A DNA stretch of 64,000 bases from Streptomyces sp. DSM 15324 (GTDB taxonomy: Bacteria; Actinomycetota; Actinomycetes; Streptomycetales; Streptomycetaceae). Where the stretch lies: the NCBI RefSeq assembly GCF_001514285.1, contig NZ_KQ949024.1:50681-114680 (forward strand), written 5' to 3'. Positions within the stretch are counted from its first letter, which is position 1. The number at the start of each line of letters is the position of its first letter. Under the pieces are notes generated by a model. The model was not told where the DNA came from and did no database searches. It worked only from the letters and a program-made list of their open reading frames with translations. This document shows positions 60,284 to 64,000 of the stretch, piece by piece. The position numbers and the translations under genes were made by a program.

Positions 60284-61600
60284 CTAGGCCGTGCGCAGGA
60301 ACCGGTCGAGGACGTGGACGCCGAAGTGCAGGGCCTCGACGGGGACGCGTTCGTCGACGCCGTGGAAGAGGGCCTGGTAGTCGAAGCCCTCGGGCAGCCG
60401 CAGCGGGGCGAAGCCGTAGGCGGCGTCGATGCCGAGGCGGGAGAACTGCTTAGCGTCGGTGCCGCCGGACATGCAGTACGGCACGACGTGCCCTTCGGGC
60501 GCGAACTCCCGTACGGCGTCCCGCATCTTGGCGAAGAGGGGTGCGTCGACGGGCGCCTGGAGGGCGACGGAGCGGTGGCGGAACTCCCAGTCGACGTCGG
60601 GGCCGGTGAGTTCGTCGAGGGTGGCGACGAACTCGTCCTCGGTGCCCGGAAGATAGCGTCCGTCGACATGGGCGACGGCCTCACCGGGGATGACGTTGAG
60701 CTTGTAACCGGCTTCCAGCATCGTGGGGTTGGCGCTGTTGCGGACCGTCGCCTCGACGAGGGAGGCGGCCGGGCCGAGCTTGTCCAGCAGGATGTCCACG
60801 GCGTCGGGGTCGTCGAGGGTGCTGTGCAGGCCGTAGAGGGCGGCGAGTTCGGTGAGGGCGGCGCGGACGGTGGGGGTGAGGCGCACCGGCCAGGCGTGCT
60901 CGCCGATGCGGGTGACGGCGGCGGCGAGCCGGGTGACGGCGTTCTCCCGGTTGACCTTGGAGCCGTGTCCGGCGCGGCCGCGCGCGGTGAGGCGGAGCCA
61001 GCCGGTGCCGCGCTCGCCCGCCGCGATGGGGTAGATCTCGCGGCCGGCGCCGTCGTGGAAGGTGAACGCGCCGGATTCGCCGACGGCCTCGGTGCACCCC
61101 TCGAAGAGGGCGGCGTGCCGCTCGGCGAGGAATCCGGCGCCGTCCTCGGCGTCGGCCTCCTCGTCGGCGGTGAAGGCGAGGACGATGTCGCGGCGGGGGC
61201 GTACGCCCTGCCGGGCCCAGGCGCGCACCACGGCGAGGATCATCGCGTCCATGTTCTTCATGTCGACGGCGCCGCGGCCCCACACCACCCCGTCACGGAC
61301 CTCGCCGGAGAAGGGGTGAACGGTCCAGTCGGCGGCCTCGGCGGGGACGACGTCGAGGTGGCCGTGCAGGAGCAGGGCATCGGCCGAGGGATCGGTGCCC
61401 TCGACGCGCGCGACGACGTTGGTGCGGCCGGGGGTGCGTTCGAGGAGGACGGGTTCGAGGCCGGCGTCGGCCAGTTGCGCGGCCGCGTACTCGGCGGCGG
61501 GCCGTTCGCGGCAGTCGCCGCCGCCCCGGTTGGTGGTGTCGATGCGGATGAGGTCGGAGGTGAACCGGACGACCTCGTCCCCGGCCTGCGCGTCAGTCAT
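60284..61600 (-). CDS. M20-family peptidase/deacylase
   Basis: The 438-residue protein has the M20 metal ligands and catalytic pair: LLLHGHLDVVP (H81, D83), GRGAVDMKNMD (D113), TADEEADAEDG (E147, E148), and the dimerisation lid in the middle. The layout fits the ArgE/DapE/CPG2-like group, close to YscS-type carboxypeptidases. The ATG at 61600 has CAGGAG six bases upstream. Substrate unknown. Confidence 0.92.
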   Translation of the reverse strand: MTDAQAGDEVVRFTSDLIRIDTTNRGGGDCRERPAAEYAAAQLADAGLEPVLLERTPGRTNVVARVEGTDPSADALLLHGHLDVVPAEAADWTVHPFSGEVRDGVVWGRGAVDMKNMDAMILAVVRAWARQGVRPRRDIVLAFTADEEADAEDGAGFLAERHAALFEGCTEAVGESGAFTFHDGAGREIYPIAAGERGTGWLRLTARGRAGHGSKVNRENAVTRLAAAVTRIGEHAWPVRLTPTVRAALTELAALYGLHSTLDDPDAVDILLDKLGPAASLVEATVRNSANPTMLEAGYKLNVIPGEAVAHVDGRYLPGTEDEFVATLDELTGPDVDWEFRHRSVALQAPVDAPLFAKMRDAVREFAPEGHVVPYCMSGGTDAKQFSRLGIDAAYGFAPLRLPEGFDYQALFHGVDERVPVEALHFGVHVLDRFLRTA

Positions 61601-61624
61601 CCCGCTCCTGTTCCCGCCGTACGG

Positions 61625-61697
61625 CCCTGTCGCCGTGCCGCCCTGCCGTTCTGCCGCCCTGCCGGATTGCCGGACTCCCGGTCTGCCGGTCTGCCGT
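61625..61697. repeat. CTGCCG-rich short tandem repeats in spacer
   Basis: Repeats of CTGCCG/TGCCGGA words with 8-10 bp spacing fill most of the 105-base gap between the M20 and M55 genes. Confidence 0.65.
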
Positions 61698-61705
61698 AGA
61701 GCCGC

Positions 61706-62539
61706 TCAGCCGTACTGCTCCTCGATCGCGGCCGAGACGACGGTGGTGACCGCCTTGAAGGTGCGGATGCACTCGTACATCGTGCCGCTGGTGTACGCGA
61801 TCCTACGTTCGCCGGTGCGCCGCACGCCCGGTACGACGGTGGCGGCGAGGGCGAGGTGTTCGGCGTCGACCTCGACGGCGACCGTGTACGGTCCGCCGTC
61901 GACCGGGTCCCGCCGTACGGCGAGGGCCGCCGCCTCCTTGGCCGCCGCGCGGATGTCGGCGGCGGTGCGGGCCGGAGTCCGGCACACGGCCGCGTAGCGG
62001 GAGACGTGGTCCTTGACGGCCACCTTCAGTGCCTCGGGGGCGTAGCCGAGGGCGTCCTCGCAGGCGACGTCATCGCCGGTGACCAGGACGACGGGGACGC
62101 CGTACTCGGCGGCGACGCGGGCGTTGAGGAGGCCCTCGCTGGCGCGTACGTCGTTCAGCCAGACGCCGGTGAGGGAGTTGGCGAGGTAGGTGTGGGCGAG
62201 GACGCCCTCCATGCCGGCGCCGGCGTGGTAGCCGACGAACGCGATGCCGTCGATGTCCCCGTGCTGGACGCCTTCCACCATGGAGAGGGACTTGTGCCGG
62301 CCGGTGAGCATCTCGACGCGGTCGTCGAGGTGTTCGAGGAGGAGGTTGCGCATCGTCCAGTGGGCCTCGTTGACGACGACCTCGTCGGCGCCGCCGTCGA
62401 AGAAGCCGAGGGCGGCCGCGTTGACGTCGGAGGTGAACATCGACCGGCACCGTTCCCACTGCGGGGTCCCGGGCAGCACGTCGGCCGGCCAGGTGACGCC
62501 GGTGGCGCCCTCCATGTCGGCGCTGATCAGGATCTTCAC
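61706..62539 (-). CDS. M55-family D-aminopeptidase (DppA-like)
   Basis: The 277-residue protein begins MKILISADMEGATGVTWPAD with the zinc ligands D8 and E10 of the DppA family, and contains EVVVNEAHWTMRNLL (H60) and GIAFVGYHAGAGMEGVLAHT. DppA releases D-amino acids from peptides, for example D-Ala peptides from cell wall. It forms a plausible peptide-salvage group with the S66, S9 and M20 genes. Divergent from the persulfide dioxygenase gene. Confidence 0.92.
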   Translation of the reverse strand: MKILISADMEGATGVTWPADVLPGTPQWERCRSMFTSDVNAAALGFFDGGADEVVVNEAHWTMRNLLLEHLDDRVEMLTGRHKSLSMVEGVQHGDIDGIAFVGYHAGAGMEGVLAHTYLANSLTGVWLNDVRASEGLLNARVAAEYGVPVVLVTGDDVACEDALGYAPEALKVAVKDHVSRYAAVCRTPARTAADIRAAAKEAAALAVRRDPVDGGPYTVAVEVDAEHLALAATVVPGVRRTGERRIAYTSGTMYECIRTFKAVTTVVSAAIEEQYG

Positions 62540-62627
62540 GTCCGGTTCCCTTCCCGCTGCGGGCTGCCGAGCCTAGGGGGCGGCGGCCTGCCCGCCCCGG
62601 AAGCGACTCCGGCGACATCCGAATGGA

Positions 62628-62643
62628 ATACCCCCGGGGGTAT
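62628..62643 (+). promoter_or_regulatory. CsoR/CstR-like operator 1
   Basis: ATACCCCCGGGGGTAT is a perfect 16-bp palindrome of the ATACCCC...GGGGTAT class bound by CsoR-family copper or persulfide sensors. It would overlap the -35 region of the downstream gene. Confidence 0.85.
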
Positions 62644-62649
62644 CACTGT

Positions 62650-62655
62650 TACAGT
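62650..62655 (+). promoter_or_regulatory. Candidate -10 box between the two operators
   Basis: TACAGT fits TANNNT and is placed so that operator 1 covers the -35 region and operator 2 the early transcribed region. It lies within a small inverted repeat CACTG-TTA-CAGTG (62644-62656). Confidence 0.5.
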
Positions 62656-62664
62656 GAAGGACAG

Positions 62665-62680
62665 ATACCCCGGGGGGTAA
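62665..62680 (+). promoter_or_regulatory. CsoR/CstR-like operator 2
   Basis: ATACCCCGGGGGGTAA is a near-perfect second copy, 37 bp centre to centre from operator 1. Together they should give tight repression. Confidence 0.8.
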
Positions 62681-62712
62681 TTTCAGCCGGAGAGCCAGAG
62701 AGGGAGAGCCCC

Positions 62713-64000
62713 GTGTTCTTTGCCGACGTCGTGAAGACCGAAGGACTGGGAAACCGCAGCTACCTGGCGGGCGGTGCCCGGGCCGCGGTGGTCGTGGATC
62801 CGCCGCGGGACATCGACCGGGTGATCGCCGCGGCGGCCCGGCGGGGAGTGCGGATCGTGGCCGTCGCCGAGACTCACGTCCACAACGACTACGTGTCCGG
62901 GGGCCTGGAGCTGGCCCGGCTGACCGGGGCCCGCTATCTGGTGCCGGCCGGGGCGGAGGTGGCGTACCCACGCGTGGCGGTCGGGGACGGGGACCTGGAG
63001 CCGGTCGACGAGGGCCTGGCGCTGCGCGCGGTGGCCACGCCCGGGCACACCCCGCACCACACGGCGTACGTCCTGGAGGAGTCGGGGCGGCCGGTGGCGG
63101 CGTTCACCGGCGGGTCGCTGCTGATCGGCAGTGTGGGCCGCCCCGACCTGGTGGAACCGCGGCTGACCGAGCCGCTGGCCCGGGCCCAGCACGCCTCGGC
63201 GCACCGGCTCGCGGCCGCGCTGGGCGACGAGGTGTCCGTGCTGCCGACGCACGGGTTCGGCAGTTTCTGCTCCGCCGCGCAGGCGGGCGGCGAGAGCAGC
63301 ACCATCGGCGCGGAGAAGGCGTCCAATCCGGCGCTGGCGCAGGACGTGGACACGTTCGTGAAGGAGCTGCTGGCCGGGCTGGACGACGTGCCCGCGTACT
63401 ACGCGCACATGGGCCCGGCCAACGCGCGCGGGCCGGCGCCGGTGGATCTGACGCCGCCCCGGCGGGCCGACGCGGCCGAGCTCGCCCGGCGGCTCGCGGC
63501 CGGTGAGTGGGTGGTGGACCTGCGCGGCCGGGTGGCGTTCGCCGAGGGGCATGTGGCGGGCACGTTCAACTTCGAGGTCGACGGGCAGCCGGCGACCCAT
63601 CTCGCCTGGATGATCCCGTGGGGCCGGCCGGTGACGCTGCTCGCGGCAAGCGCCGAGGACGTCTCGCGGGCGCAGCGGGAGCTGACCCGGGTCGGCATCG
63701 ACCGGCCCGTCGCGGCGGCCGTCGGCTCCCCGGCCGACTGGCTCCCGGAGGGGACGGCCCCCGCCTCCTTCCCCCGGTCGACCTTCGCCGGGCTCGCCGC
63801 GGCCCGGGCGCGCCAGGACGACGTGGTCGTGCTGGACGTACGCCGTGACGGCGAGCGGGCCGCCGGCTGGATCGAGGGCAGCGTCCACCTCCCGCTGCAC
63901 CAGCTGCACCGGCGGCTGGCGGAGGTGCCGGCCGGCACGGTGTGGGTGCACTGCGCGGGCGGGATGCGGGCGGCGATCGCGGCGTCGCTGCTCGACGCGG
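62713..64000 (+). CDS. Persulfide dioxygenase-rhodanese fusion (CstB-like), cut by window edge
   Basis: The visible 429 residues have an MBL-fold dioxygenase domain (about 1-235) with AETHVHNDYVSGG (H55, H57, D59), ATPGHTPHH and FTGGSLLIGSVGRPD, followed by two rhodanese domains. The first rhodanese (about 250-345) lacks the active cysteine; the second has VWVHCAGGMRAA with C414. Such fusions oxidise and process persulfides and polysulfides during sulfide detoxification. GTG 62713 follows GGGAG. The twin CsoR/CstR-like operators fit regulation by a persulfide sensor, whose gene is not visible here. Confidence 0.9.
   Translation, partial: MFFADVVKTEGLGNRSYLAGGARAAVVVDPPRDIDRVIAAAARRGVRIVAVAETHVHNDYVSGGLELARLTGARYLVPAGAEVAYPRVAVGDGDLEPVDEGLALRAVATPGHTPHHTAYVLEESGRPVAAFTGGSLLIGSVGRPDLVEPRLTEPLARAQHASAHRLAAALGDEVSVLPTHGFGSFCSAAQAGGESSTIGAEKASNPALAQDVDTFVKELLAGLDDVPAYYAHMGPANARGPAPVDLTPPRRADAAELARRLAAGEWVVDLRGRVAFAEGHVAGTFNFEVDGQPATHLAWMIPWGRPVTLLAASAEDVSRAQRELTRVGIDRPVAAAVGSPADWLPEGTAPASFPRSTFAGLAAARARQDDVVVLDVRRDGERAAGWIEGSVHLPLHQLHRRLAEVPAGTVWVHCAGGMRAAIAASLLDA

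Overview
The window is high-GC actinobacterial chromosome, almost certainly Streptomyces. The evidence is the very high G+C with G/C-ending codons, frequent GTG starts, GTGA/ATGA stop-start overlaps, a CebR-type cellulase cluster and a complete ten-gene actinomycete gas vesicle cluster. It contains no rRNA, tRNA, CRISPR array, insertion sequence or phage block.

Layout. 1-4.4 kb: the N-terminal part of an OFA-family transporter, a short relic of a formate dehydrogenase, fdhD, an isochorismatase-fold hydrolase, and a bile-acid-symporter-like transporter divergent from a LysR regulator. 4.7-11.4 kb: long-chain acyl-CoA ligase, aldo-keto reductase, a large membrane protein with a lipase-like serine motif, and a methyltransferase with a histidine-rich head. 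11.5-20.9 kb: a secreted cellulase cluster (GH6 and GH5 on the minus strand, GH48 and GH74 on the plus strand), every enzyme carrying a CBM2; the divergent promoter region has two CebR-like 14-bp boxes. 21-26.6 kb: two methyltransferases, pterin-carbinolamine dehydratase, an APH-fold kinase-like protein and two XRE regulators. 26.7-34.5 kb: a stand-alone DnaK, an OsmC protein, a MoxR AAA+ / metallopeptidase-vWA pair and a holin-like/phosphodiesterase membrane protein. 34.5-45.4 kb: metallo-beta-lactamase proteins, DedA, a lysine-free aminotransferase-like protein, cell-surface proteins, an ABC-F ATPase, a histidine phosphatase and small proteins. 45.4-50.9 kb: gvpOAFGYZJLSK, almost every gene overlapping the next. 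51-57 kb: a LigD-type polymerase gene with a frameshift, a transketolase with an unusual N-terminal extension, and a broken arginase-family gene. 57-64 kb: peptidases S66, S9, M20 and M55, then a persulfide dioxygenase-rhodanese gene (cut by the window edge) under twin CsoR/CstR-like operators.

How genes work together. The four glycoside hydrolases form a cellulose/xyloglucan-degrading set (exo, endo, processive GH48, xyloglucanase), probably repressed together by CebR. The gvp genes are one transcription unit whose products should build or regulate gas-vesicle-like structures. The peptidases at 57-62.5 kb look like a peptide/cell-wall salvage group.

The most unusual signals are: (a) a 21-bp-period repeat family with a core near CGCATACCG, seen in spacers and also expanded in frame inside the S9 peptidase; (b) a frameshift in the LigD-type polymerase gene that throws its frame into gvpO; (c) an arginase-family gene interrupted by a short palindromic element; (d) a 415-residue PLP-fold protein with no lysine; (e) a relic of the formate dehydrogenase iron-sulfur domain next to fdhD. 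I see many short tandem repeats (period 7-33 bp) both in spacers and in low-complexity protein segments.
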